From NCBI GenBank assembly GCA_032718475.1, contig JAUCBJ010001071.1, positions 1 through 64,000 on the forward strand: DNA of 64,000 nt, in the 5' to 3' direction. Positions 25,308 to 34,431 of this stretch are shown here, piece by piece (position 1 is the stretch's first letter; each line of letters starts with the position of its first letter). The notes beneath the pieces are model-generated. The model was not told where the DNA came from. It saw only the letters and a program-made list of their open reading frames with translations, and ran no database searches. The position numbers and the translations under genes were made by a program. This DNA comes from Nemertoderma westbladi. Lineage: Eukaryota; Xenacoelomorpha; Nemertodermatida; Nemertodermatidae.

Positions 25308-27671
25308 ATGAGTGTCTCAGACAAAGAGGCACTAGAGGACAGCTATGAGACGGCGGCTGGACCGCCGACTGACGATAGCGTCAATATTACTGTTGACGAC
25401 AATGCCGACTATGACGACGCAGCGAGTGACGCTGACGTAAGTGAACAGGAGGACGAGACAGTGACTAGTGAGGAAGAACAGCAACCTCAAGTAATAGTAT
25501 TAGGATCCCCTACCGCTACTGTAAGGAAGGACTGTACGGCAGCCCGGACAGAGGTGAGTGATAGGGAGGATAGTGTAGCAGAAGCGAGAGCCCGGAGCCC
25601 GGTTTCCAGACCTGTGGGTATGGTAAGTGCCGTGGTCCCAACGGCTGTAAGGAGTACCCGTAGTTCCCGAAATAATCCTTCAAGTCCACCGAGTGTAAGT
25701 CAGGTAAGTGATAGAGAACTTGATATCGCGATAAAGAAGAAACTTCGCGCGCATGCCGGACATATAACTCGGACGGCGGACAAGGTAAGAAAAATGTTGG
25801 CCGACTCAGCCAACATCGGGAGGGTAGAGTTAGCAGAGATTAGAAGAGGATATAACTCAGCGTTATTCAAGCAGACGGAGGAGCTTGCAGTCCTAGCGAA
25901 GAAGGCAGTAGAGTCTCAGTCGAGCGACGTAGCAACGAGGATTTACGACAGGGTTTTAGCAGCCTTGTTAGAGCACCGCGAGTTATCGGAGCGATTCCGA
26001 CGAGTTAGGACGGAGAACTGGCTGCTATGGGCATCACAAGCGCAGGCGACTCAGGTGAGTGATGCAGAGTTAAGAGACTTAGTGGAGCGGGAAGAGATCC
26101 AAGATAAGGAAGAGCGCCGTTATCAGAGGGAAGTTACTAGCTGGCTGATGCAGAATGGAGTGGTGGTACCAGGCCAGGTGCTACCGACGACGGAGAACAT
26201 TCAACAGAGGACGTTAACTCCACCCGACGATGCATCCAGAGACAGCGGCGATTCCCAGGTTAGTCACGCCCGAGGGAAAGTTATATGTGCTAGATCCCTT
26301 GTTTCTCACAACTCGGCGGAGGAGAGAAGACGCCGACTAGACGAACAGCAGGCGGAAGTTTTGCGTGCATCGGAAGCACGGAAGGAAGCTGAGCGGGAAC
26401 GGGAGCGCGCACGTAAGTTAGACGCAAAGTTGCGGGAGTTGGAAGACAAAGGTAAGCGTGAGCAAGCGGAACGCGAACGAAAAGAACGCGAACTCCAACT
26501 GAAACGCGAACAGAAAGAACGCGAACTCCAACTTGAACGCGAACGGGAAGCGAAGAAACGCGAACTCCAACTCGAACGCGATCAGGAAGCGAAGAAACGC
26601 GAACTCCAACTCGAACGCGAACAGAAAGAACGCGAACTTGAACGCGAACGCAAGGAACGCGAACTCGAGATCGAGAAGGAGCGACAGATGTTGTATGAAG
26701 AAAAGGCGCGACTGGAAGAAGAGAGCGTAGCGAGACGAGCGAGGGAAGAAGAAGAACGTAAACTGGCGCAGTTGGAAAGTGCGAGATTAAGTTTAGAGAG
26801 CGAAGAACGGACTAGGAAGGCGAACGAAATCGCCGAGAAGGGGATGCGAATGATCGAAGAATGTGGGGCGAGTGTAGGGACAGAGTTGCGAGAACTGTTC
26901 GCACTGCAGAAGGCCGAACAGGAAGCGAGAACTCCGGCTATACGCGAGTCGATGACGACCAGAATTCTTATAGCCGGTCCAGCTATTACGAGTACACGGA
27001 TCGCTAAACCGTTCTCTACATATCGCACGCCAGTTGGTATTAGTGCTTCACCTATCGCGCAGGATCTACGTCATCGGAACACCGCACCACTATACACCGA
27101 ACGAGAGAATGAAGAGTTTAGAGAAACTCCGACGGGACGAGTACTTGGCGAACCGAACCCGCGGGTTTGGAATACGCGGACGGAGCGCCGACCCAGTTCG
27201 ACGGAGAACTTCCGGGTTAAACCGGAAGAGGGATCATATGAGAGACAACGAATTACTCAGATAGAGCCGACTATACAACAGAACCCTAGCCAGGAATTTA
27301 TTACGAGGGATGAGTTAAGTGCTAGTTTAGCGCAAGCTATATCGCCGCACATCCAACCTATAACGGACATGCTTAGCAACCTACGGTTAAAGGAAGCAGC
27401 CCAGGTAAGAAGTAATTCTAATCCCAGCAGGCCTGAGTTAGATAAAGTCCAGCCTAGTCAACGAGTACGCATATCGGAGGAAACTATACCACATAGACCT
27501 CAGGTAAGGACGCCTGTCCCGAACATCTCTAATCCCAATTTCGAAAATTCGGCGGAAAGATTTATTGAGGAGGCTTGGGTCAGGGCCTCGGCGCGCAAAT
27601 CATCGCGAGCGCTAAGGACTGACACCGAGTCAAGCGATGAAGAGGAAGAAATGAGACGTCAGAAGTCCTGA
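25308..27671 (+). CDS. gag: BEL/Pao Gag N-terminal portion (787 codons, ends at in-frame TGA)
   Basis: The start ATG follows the leader directly, and the same start is present in copy 1. The protein opens with a very acidic stretch (residues about 10-65). From about residue 360 to 520 it is a long charged coiled coil built from RERELQLE-type repeats encoded by ~30-bp DNA repeats (26460-26680). It ends at TGA 27669-27671. The next codons are open in the same frame into pol, and copy 1 has CGA at this position, so the TGA is most simply a C-to-T mutation at a CpG and the original protein was Gag-Pol. The canonical Gag core and the zinc knuckles lie downstream of this stop. Role: retrotransposon particle assembly, inferred from position. 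Confidence 0.85.
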   Translation: MSVSDKEALEDSYETAAGPPTDDSVNITVDDNADYDDAASDADVSEQEDETVTSEEEQQPQVIVLGSPTATVRKDCTAARTEVSDREDSVAEARARSPVSRPVGMVSAVVPTAVRSTRSSRNNPSSPPSVSQVSDRELDIAIKKKLRAHAGHITRTADKVRKMLADSANIGRVELAEIRRGYNSALFKQTEELAVLAKKAVESQSSDVATRIYDRVLAALLEHRELSERFRRVRTENWLLWASQAQATQVSDAELRDLVEREEIQDKEERRYQREVTSWLMQNGVVVPGQVLPTTENIQQRTLTPPDDASRDSGDSQVSHARGKVICARSLVSHNSAEERRRRLDEQQAEVLRASEARKEAERERERARKLDAKLRELEDKGKREQAERERKERELQLKREQKERELQLEREREAKKRELQLERDQEAKKRELQLEREQKERELERERKERELEIEKERQMLYEEKARLEEESVARRAREEEERKLAQLESARLSLESEERTRKANEIAEKGMRMIEECGASVGTELRELFALQKAEQEARTPAIRESMTTRILIAGPAITSTRIAKPFSTYRTPVGISASPIAQDLRHRNTAPLYTERENEEFRETPTGRVLGEPNPRVWNTRTERRPSSTENFRVKPEEGSYERQRITQIEPTIQQNPSQEFITRDELSASLAQAISPHIQPITDMLSNLRLKEAAQVRSNSNPSRPELDKVQPSQRVRISEETIPHRPQVRTPVPNISNPNFENSAERFIEEAWVRASARKSSRALRTDTESSDEEEEMRRQKS
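26460..26680 (+). repeat. Coiled-coil-encoding short tandem repeats in gag
   Basis: Imperfect ~30-bp units with the core GAACGCGAACTCCAACT encode heptad-like RERELQLE repeats. Unit number and order differ from copy 1 (about 2560-2750), so the array evolves faster than its flanks. Confidence 0.8.
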
Positions 27672-30600
27672 AACTATAAGGAAAGAAGGACGGACGCGGA
27701 GCAGGTAAGTTGGAACCACCGGGAAAGGACCAGACTTAACAACCCTGCGGAACTAAACCATTTGTTAACCCGGAACGACGCAACCCTTAGGGACATAGGT
27801 AAGTTTGCTGCTAGGCAAGGACTGCCGACGCAACAACCCCAGAAGTTTATGGGCAACCACAAGCACTGGAGGACCTTTAAAACCTATGTCGACGAGCAGC
27901 TAACCAACAGCACCTTTACTCCCAACGAGAAGTTCAACTATTTGCTTCAGATGCTCCATCGAGAACCTAGAGCCATTGCTGACAACTTCGTCGGCAACGA
28001 GAGAGCATTTGAGTTAGCGATGAAGACACTTAGTGACATCTACGGGAATAAAACCAAGATGGCGCAGTCGATAGTAGAAGACTTGGGTAAGGGCGGAAGG
28101 ATTACAACTCCGTTAGAGCTGTTGAACTTAGCGAACGCTATTTCGAACGCATTGGACATCTTGAGGACGGTGAATCTACCTCATCATGGTGATCACGCCG
28201 AAGTTTTGAAAAGCGTAATAAGACGTCTAAACATGCGTTACAGACAGAAATGGCGCAAATTAGAGAATAAGTTGGAGGGCCAAGGTAAAGTATTGACACT
28301 TCAGCATATTCATGACATGATAGCCACAGACGCAGTAGCAGAGATGAAATCAAACTTCTCAGAAGAGAATATGAGAGAGTCTAAACCTGTTACCGGTAAG
28401 TCTATGGTAAGTTTTGACGATGACAGGACCACTGTGACATTTAACTCAGTAGACAGATATAATTCGAATACCCCAGCCTTTAGATCAGACTCGCGAGTAT
28501 GGTCAGGTGAGCGGTTAGATAGACCTAGGTTAAAGCAACAGGAGTTGCCGGATGGATTTGTAGGTTGCCAATACTGTTTACTAAAGGAGGTAAGATCTGA
28601 CGACCATAAGTTAGATAGTTGCAGACGGTTCAAAGAATTAAATTCGGAACAGAGAAGAGTTCAAGTGCGGACGTTGGACACCTGTTGGGCATGTCTTGCG
28701 CCAGGACATGTACGGCGGCAGTGCCCGAACAGCAAGGACGGATGCATGGAATGCGGCAGACTACATCACAAGTTGCTACATGCGGATTTCCACACCCCAA
28801 CGGACCGTTACTTACAGCGAAATCCTCAAAGGAAGGGGAGCAAAGAACCCGTATCGATAAGGAGGAATACGTACATTGGCATCCAGGACGATGGTTACCA
28901 ACCAGGTTCGTCGGACGAGGATGGCGAGTCGAGCGCAAGAGAGGTGACCTGCCAAGGTTTCACCGCGGATAGTTCATCGACCAGCGCGCGGACGTATTTA
29001 TCATCGGCCACGTCGGAAATATTTAGCGTGATTCCGGTGAAACTCACCGGCGATAAGGGATCGAAACGAATATATGTGATGTTGGACACTGCGTCCACAT
29101 TATCTTATATCGACGAGGAAGTGGCGAGAGCCGTTTCTAGCTTCCAGGACACTGAGGAGATCCAAATAGAGTTGAAGTCTATGCATGGGGTAGGAGACCT
29201 CAAGGGACACAGAATTTCGGTAGAACTAGACTCCCTACTTCCGAGAGACCAACATACTCGACAAGAACGGAAAGCTTTGCCATTGGACGGATTTAAGTGT
29301 CTAGCTATGAAGGGATTCGGCAGGCAGTTAGGTAAGGTGCCGCCGATGAGTCCCATAGCACAGGAGTATTTTGACAAGCTCAGGATACCCAGACACCAGG
29401 TAGGTTATAGGAATGTTTCTATGTTGATTGGTGCAGAACAGCTGATCGCACACCAGATATGGGAAACGAGACCAGCTGAGCCGCATGTCAATGGACCACA
29501 TGCCCATAGGACCATACTAGGTTGGTATACACGAGTACCCATGTCTTATGAGTTTACAGGTGGCGACAAGCCAATGGACAGATACGACGAATTACAGCCT
29601 ATAACTCAACCACCGTTAGTAAAACCACCAGACATAGACGAGTTTAGGAGAACCTGTATTGACCACTATAGTGACTTTAGCGAGTCGGACGAGGAGTTGA
29701 TTCCCGATAATGTTAGGTTGTCGGAACCACTTCATAATGACCGGACAGATAGTGAACCCGAGGACTACTGTTATCAGACCCGTGGGTCTGGTTCAGCGGC
29801 CCACGCTACCTATTTGACCAACGTTTTGACTTATACTGACATAGTGGAGGGTCAAGTGGCTAAATATCGAGACCTAGACATTTTCCAATACAGTGAGGAG
29901 GAATTACAAAAGGAATTGATACGCCAGGACCTCGAGACAGGAGCTAGAACCGTCGAATGGCTGGATAGGGACGCAATGGAACCCGGTGGATATGACCTAG
30001 CCATGTCTACTGATGAGAAACGGTCGCTGGAGATGATGGAAGATACCATACGTCTGCTGCCGACTGGACATTTTGAAGTTGGAATGTTGTGGCGTCGACA
30101 AACACCTAAGTTGGAGAACAACTATAACTTAGCCTTGAAAAGATTAAACGGAGTAAGGGCTCGGTTATTGAATAATCCGGACATTAGGGAGAAGTATTGC
30201 GCCCAGATCAACAACTATTTCGCCAAGGGATTTGCTGGGAAGGTAGAGGACCCTGACTTAGTGACAGACCAGACTTATTACCTTCCACACCACTATGTGA
30301 CTCACCCTGACAAGCCAGACAAAGTCCGAGTAGTCAACGACTGCGCAGCAGTCTATAGAGGTATGTCCCTGAATTCAGAGTTGATGGATGGTCCCAACCT
30401 GAATAACTATTTGATAGGAATACTGTTACGTTTTAGACAGCGGCGATTCGCATTTACTTGTGACATCGAGGCGATGTTCCACCAGGTAAGAGCCCGTAAG
30501 GCAGACCAGGATAGCCTTCGCTTTCTCTGGTACGAGAATGAAGACTTATCCGGCCCAGTGGTTACATACCAGATGTACGTTAGGATATTTGGCGCCCGCG

Positions 30601-31136
30601 ATAGTCCGAATGGCACGCTGTTCGTTTTAAAGAAAACGGCAACAGCCCAGATTGGTAAGTACCCAGTAGAGGTGATCGAGTCCATCTTGAGAAACTTCTA
30701 TATGGACGACGGATTGGTGTCCAAGGACACGGCGGAACAAGCCATAGAAGTGGCTCACGGCCTGCAAGAGTGCTTGGCTACAGGGGGTTTTCCTCTGACC
30801 AAGTTCACTACGAATTCGGAGGCCCTATTAGAATCGTTCCCGGTGAAAGATCGCGGGAGCGGAGACATAGAATTGGGGGTAGAACCAATTCCCATGGCGC
30901 GAGTACTGGGACTCGCTTGGAACCCGAACTCAGATAAGTTCGAGGTAAGAGTTAGATTTGAGCCCAGTAGCCCAGACAAAGTTTTGACAAAGAGGATTTG
31001 CTTATCGACTTTAAGTAGACTATTTGACCCGATGAACTTTATCAGTCCGGTAATATTACAGGCACGAGCGTGCATGAGGAAAATTTGGTTGTCCGACATA
31101 GAGTGGGACGAACCAATATCTCCTATACATGCATAG
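27672..31136 (+). CDS. pol: BEL/Pao Gag core, zinc knuckles, protease and reverse transcriptase (ends at in-frame TAG)
   Basis: Open in the same frame as gag, with the first ATG at 27762. In order: a Pao-type Gag core (27840-28360, PQKFMGNHKHWRTFKTYV), a CCHC knuckle CWACLAPGHVRRQC and a second C/H cluster (28680-28780), a retropepsin-type protease with MLDTAST (near 29083), and a reverse transcriptase with FTCDIEAMF motif A and YMDD (30699-30710). It stops at TAG 31134-31136. The RNase H frame resumes in phase, so a single stop splits pol. Function: processing of the polyprotein and copying of element RNA into cDNA. LDTAST rather than LDTGS at the protease site is a Gly-to-Ala change that could weaken activity. 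Many GGTAAG motifs lie in this region. Confidence 0.9.
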   Translation, partial: NYKERRTDAEQVSWNHRERTRLNNPAELNHLLTRNDATLRDIGKFAARQGLPTQQPQKFMGNHKHWRTFKTYVDEQLTNSTFTPNEKFNYLLQMLHREPRAIADNFVGNERAFELAMKTLSDIYGNKTKMAQSIVEDLGKGGRITTPLELLNLANAISNALDILRTVNLPHHGDHAEVLKSVIRRLNMRYRQKWRKLENKLEGQGKVLTLQHIHDMIATDAVAEMKSNFSEENMRESKPVTGKSMVSFDDDRTTVTFNSVDRYNSNTPAFRSDSRVWSGERLDRPRLKQQELPDGFVGCQYCLLKEVRSDDHKLDSCRRFKELNSEQRRVQVRTLDTCWACLAPGHVRRQCPNSKDGCMECGRLHHKLLHADFHTPTDRYLQRNPQRKGSKEPVSIRRNTYIGIQDDGYQPGSSDEDGESSAREVTCQGFTADSSSTSARTYLSSATSEIFSVIPVKLTGDKGSKRIYVMLDTASTLSYIDEEVARAVSSFQDTEEIQIELKSMHGVGDLKGHRISVELDSLLPRDQHTRQERKALPLDGFKCLAMKGFGRQLGKVPPMSPIAQEYFDKLRIPRHQVGYRNVSMLIGAEQLIAHQIWETRPAEPHVNGPHAHRTILGWYTRVPMSYEFTGGDKPMDRYDELQPITQPPLVKPPDIDEFRRTCIDHYSDFSESDEELIPDNVRLSEPLHNDRTDSEPEDYCYQTRGSGSAAHATYLTNVLTYTDIVEGQVAKYRDLDIFQYSEEELQKELIRQDLETGARTVEWLDRDAMEPGGYDLAMSTDEKRSLEMMEDTIRLLPTGHFEVGMLWRRQTPKLENNYNLALKRLNGVRARLLNNPDIREKYCAQINNYFAKGFAGKVEDPDLVTDQTYYLPHHYVTHPDKPDKVRVVNDCAAVYRGMSLNSELMDGPNLNNYLIGILLRFRQRRFAFTCDIEAMFHQVRARKADQDSLRFLWYENEDLSGPVVTYQMYVRIFGARDSPNGTLFVLKKTATAQIGKYPVEVIESILRNFYMDDGLVSKDTAEQAIEVAHGLQECLATGGFPLTKFTTNSEALLESFPVKDRGSGDIELGVEPIPMARVLGLAWNPNSDKFEVRVRFEPSSPDKVLTKRICLSTLSRLFDPMNFISPVILQARACMRKIWLSDIEWDEPISPIHA

Positions 31137-33674
31137 CAGTGGAGGGAGTGGGAAGCCGAGTTGCATCTATTGAAAAATATAGATGTACCCCGTTCCTACT
31201 TTCCGAATCAGCTGGTATTCCCAGCTGATTTAGAACTGCACCTATTCAGTGACGCAAGTGACACCGGCTTTGGTATGGTAGCCTACCTTCGCCGAGAGGT
31301 AAGTCAGGACAAATTTGAGACGGCCTTTGTGACTTCTAGATCAAAGACAATGCCGGTCAAATACATGACTGTCCCTCGTGCAGAGTTACAGGCGGCTGTA
31401 GTTTCAGTCGAGGTAAGTAAGCAAATAACTGAGGAGTTAGACACGACATTGACCTTATTCTATTGGACGGACGCATCCTTGGTGTTAGTATACATTGCGG
31501 CCGACAATATTGCACTAAAGACATTTGTGGCCAATAGACGCGCTCAGATCGTTGATTTTTCGACGAAGGAACAATGGAGACATTGTCCGGGAGTGTTAAA
31601 CCCGGCCGACATAACTTCGAGAGGTGCAATGCCGGCGGAATTCTGTCAGGAAGAGTCGCAGGAGTTTTGGTTGCATGGACCTGATTTTCTAACGAGGACA
31701 CAGGAACATTGGCCAGAGCGACTAAAGATAGTGACCAATCCGATGCCTGAAGATGCAGAAGTCAAGGTGGAAAAGGTCTCTAAGTCGAAGTCTAAAGCCA
31801 AACTTAAGTCATTGGAGCGGCCTGAAGAGTCATTGGAGCGGCCTGAAGAGTCATTGGAGCGGCCTGGAGACCTGTCAGACCAACAGACTTACGTGACTAC
31901 TAGGTCAGGAAGGGTAAGTTATGACATAAAACCACCCTTACAGACTAAACCGGAGTCACAGTTGGTAAGTGACGGACAGAAAATGACAGACACAATGGAT
32001 CCTTTGGTTTCCAAACCTGCGGGTTTGGATTCGAAACTTCCATTAACTAGCGGACAACCGTCGCTGGCATTAGAGTCATGCAGTATTTATGACAAATTAC
32101 TAAATTCGTCTGCCTCTTGGCTGACAATTTGTAAAAGAACTGCGTGGTTAAGCCGATACGTTTCGTACCTTTGTTTAAAACATTCGAAACATTTGAGAGA
32201 ACCATTGAGCACCAATAGTGAGCGAATTCGGAAATTGAAACAACCTCTGACAGAGGATGAGATTGATCAAGCGGAATTAAAGCATTTGAAACATTATCAA
32301 ATGTGTGCCTTCCCGAAAGAATTCCATCTATTATCGGCTCATCGACCAGTTCTCTATAAACCCCTTAGAAAATGGAGTCCATTAATCCATAAGGGTTTGA
32401 TTTGTCATAGATCGAGGATCCAGACTGTCGACATAAACTCACAGTTTCGGTTCCCAGTGATAATCCCTAGTTACCCGATAGAATTGCAAAGAGCGATTCT
32501 ATGGGATATACACAAGAGGTTGCATCACGCGGGAAAGTTACACTGTCTGTCGGCAGCGAGACAGCGATTCATTCTATTGCAGCCAAGCAGGGCAGTCGGC
32601 ACTATGTATGACGCCTGTCTGGTTTGCAAGAGAGTGAACGCCAGAGTATTGGAACAGGAGATGGCTGAACTCCCAGAAGCGAGAGTGCAGGCATATGACC
32701 CACCCTTTACGAACACAGGGGTGGATTGTTTTGGTCCGATTGAAGCAAAGAGTGGACGGCTGACCCACAAGCGATGGGGTCTGCTACTGACATGTATGGC
32801 GAGTAGAGCCATACACATCGAGCGTGTGGCAGACATGTCGACCAAATCTCTGCTCCTGGCCTTAAAGAGATTTATGGCCAGGAGAGGACTAGTAAAGGCG
32901 TTCTACTCTGACAAGGGTACAAACTTTGTCGGAGGGAATAGCGAGTTGAACGCGGCTCATAAAGCAGCACAGAATAAGGAAATTTCTGCAGCACTTTTGC
33001 CGCAACGAGTAGAATGGAGATTCAATACTCCTGAAAGTCCTTGGAGAGGAGGAAGTTGGGAGCGTTTAGTTCGCTCTGTAAAACAGGCCATTGCCAAAAC
33101 ATTGCCTGTGAACAAACAACTTACCGACGACGAACTGGTCACAGCTTTCATTGAAATCGAGCATACCCTAAACTCGAGGCCGATAGCTATGTTGCCAAAC
33201 GGTGTTGCATTAACGCCGAATCATTTGCTAATGCAGAGTCCAGCATTTCTTGTGCCGGCATCAGAACCCATTAGTGCCGACCTATATAGTCATAAAAGCT
33301 GGAAAGTAACACAGTTTGTGGCGTACACATTCTGGGAATATTGGCGGGAATACTATCTTCCCACCATATCCACCAGAACAAAGTGGTACAAAACGGTTCG
33401 GAGTCTCCAAAAGGGCGATTACGTGTTGATAACCGAACCCATTGTCAAGAGAAAGTATTGGGAGACGGGAGTGATCTTGCACACACACCCAGACGTGCAA
33501 AACATAGTGCGCACAGTCACTGTGAAAATTAGGTGCAAGTGTCCGCACCCAAAAAAGTGTAAAACTAATGGTTTACACACCTTGGACCGACCGGTCCAAG
33601 ATATTGTGTTATTAGAGGAGACACGTATCGAGACGGGAGATTATAATTTGTCTCCTGCCTCAAAACAGAGTTAG
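31137..33674 (+). CDS. pol: BEL/Pao RNase H, integrase and DUF5641-like C-terminus
   Basis: In phase with the preceding RT frame; first ATG at 31161. RNase H: FSDASDTGFG near 31246, RAELQAAVV near 31380, YWTDASLV near 31462, NPADITSRG near 31600. A Ser/Lys-rich linker follows, with three tandem 21-bp units encoding SLERPEE (31807-31870) and one CCAAACCTGCGGGTTTGG palindrome (32011-32028). Integrase: an HHCC-type zinc module (HKRLHH near 32513, CLVC near 32617), then the DDE core with VDCFGP near 32723, SDKGTNF near 32910 and SWERLV near 33055. The C-terminus (FWEYWREYYLP to the stop at 33674) resembles the DUF5641 tail of Pao integrases. All catalytic residues looked for are present. Expression would need read-through of the TAG at 31134 or trans-complementation. 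Confidence 0.92.
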   Translation, partial: QWREWEAELHLLKNIDVPRSYFPNQLVFPADLELHLFSDASDTGFGMVAYLRREVSQDKFETAFVTSRSKTMPVKYMTVPRAELQAAVVSVEVSKQITEELDTTLTLFYWTDASLVLVYIAADNIALKTFVANRRAQIVDFSTKEQWRHCPGVLNPADITSRGAMPAEFCQEESQEFWLHGPDFLTRTQEHWPERLKIVTNPMPEDAEVKVEKVSKSKSKAKLKSLERPEESLERPEESLERPGDLSDQQTYVTTRSGRVSYDIKPPLQTKPESQLVSDGQKMTDTMDPLVSKPAGLDSKLPLTSGQPSLALESCSIYDKLLNSSASWLTICKRTAWLSRYVSYLCLKHSKHLREPLSTNSERIRKLKQPLTEDEIDQAELKHLKHYQMCAFPKEFHLLSAHRPVLYKPLRKWSPLIHKGLICHRSRIQTVDINSQFRFPVIIPSYPIELQRAILWDIHKRLHHAGKLHCLSAARQRFILLQPSRAVGTMYDACLVCKRVNARVLEQEMAELPEARVQAYDPPFTNTGVDCFGPIEAKSGRLTHKRWGLLLTCMASRAIHIERVADMSTKSLLLALKRFMARRGLVKAFYSDKGTNFVGGNSELNAAHKAAQNKEISAALLPQRVEWRFNTPESPWRGGSWERLVRSVKQAIAKTLPVNKQLTDDELVTAFIEIEHTLNSRPIAMLPNGVALTPNHLLMQSPAFLVPASEPISADLYSHKSWKVTQFVAYTFWEYWREYYLPTISTRTKWYKTVRSLQKGDYVLITEPIVKRKYWETGVILHTHPDVQNIVRTVTVKIRCKCPHPKKCKTNGLHTLDRPVQDIVLLEETRIETGDYNLSPASKQS
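31807..31870 (+). repeat. Three 21-bp tandem units in the RNase H-integrase linker
   Basis: The unit TCATTGGAGCGGCCTGAAGA plus one base is repeated three times in frame (SLERPEE), with the third copy diverged at its end. Confidence 0.9.
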
Positions 33675-34431
33675 TGTTGGACGCAACTCACTTCGTATGC
33701 ATTCCTCGTATGCAAATACAAGGAAATGCATAGGAGCGGGTTTGTGGTGATTTGCGTTGAGTTTTGTCTGATGGGTATCAAAACAAAATTTTATTTTCAA
33801 AATTTTGGAAAATTAGAAAATTTTAAAAATTAGAAGTGAACCCAAGACAATTCCAGACGCTGTGTATAGACGCGTTTTAGAATTCGTCTATAGAAAACAG
33901 TAATTTGAAAAGTCGTGAAGCCTGGAAAATAGCATTTAGAAACCATGGTGACGGCTATATTACGTAGGAGTGTAAATTGAGTTTAGCAACTTCCACGGAT
34001 TGGTGCCAACAGTGCAACTAAGGTGCTAAAGGTTAGTAGCACCAGAGGCGTACACGGACCCCACTCAGTAGTTTGCAGGATGTGTGATGTTCGATTATCA
34101 AACCTGTGGGTTTGGTATAGTCGAGTATTGTGGCTATAGTCCTTTCTAACTACTGTAGTTTAGTACGAGTAATGGGAGTAGTTTGGGCATCAAAAAGTGA
34201 GTTGGTCACGGCCAGTTTATCTCCAAAGTTTTTGCGCTATGCATGGGAATAGGTTAGAGGATAGTTAGTTAGGAAGAGACGGGATCTAGAGAGTCGAACC
34301 TGAACTGCTGGAAGGCGGGGGGGGTTCGGGAGGTCTGTCCTTCGGCGACATCTAACTGATTTACCCACAGTGTAGTTGGTTACGTAACGGCACTTATTGG
34401 GATATATATATATGTATATACGCGTAACATA
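33675..34431 (+). other. Spacer between pol and ORF3
   Basis: 757 bp without an open frame of note. It contains a palindrome CAAACCTGTGGGTTTG (34099-34114) and the segment 33999-34021 complementary to the leader. A possible splice acceptor (CTAAC branch site, then TTTAG at about 34155) could allow ORF3 to be made from a spliced RNA; this is speculative. Confidence 0.5.
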
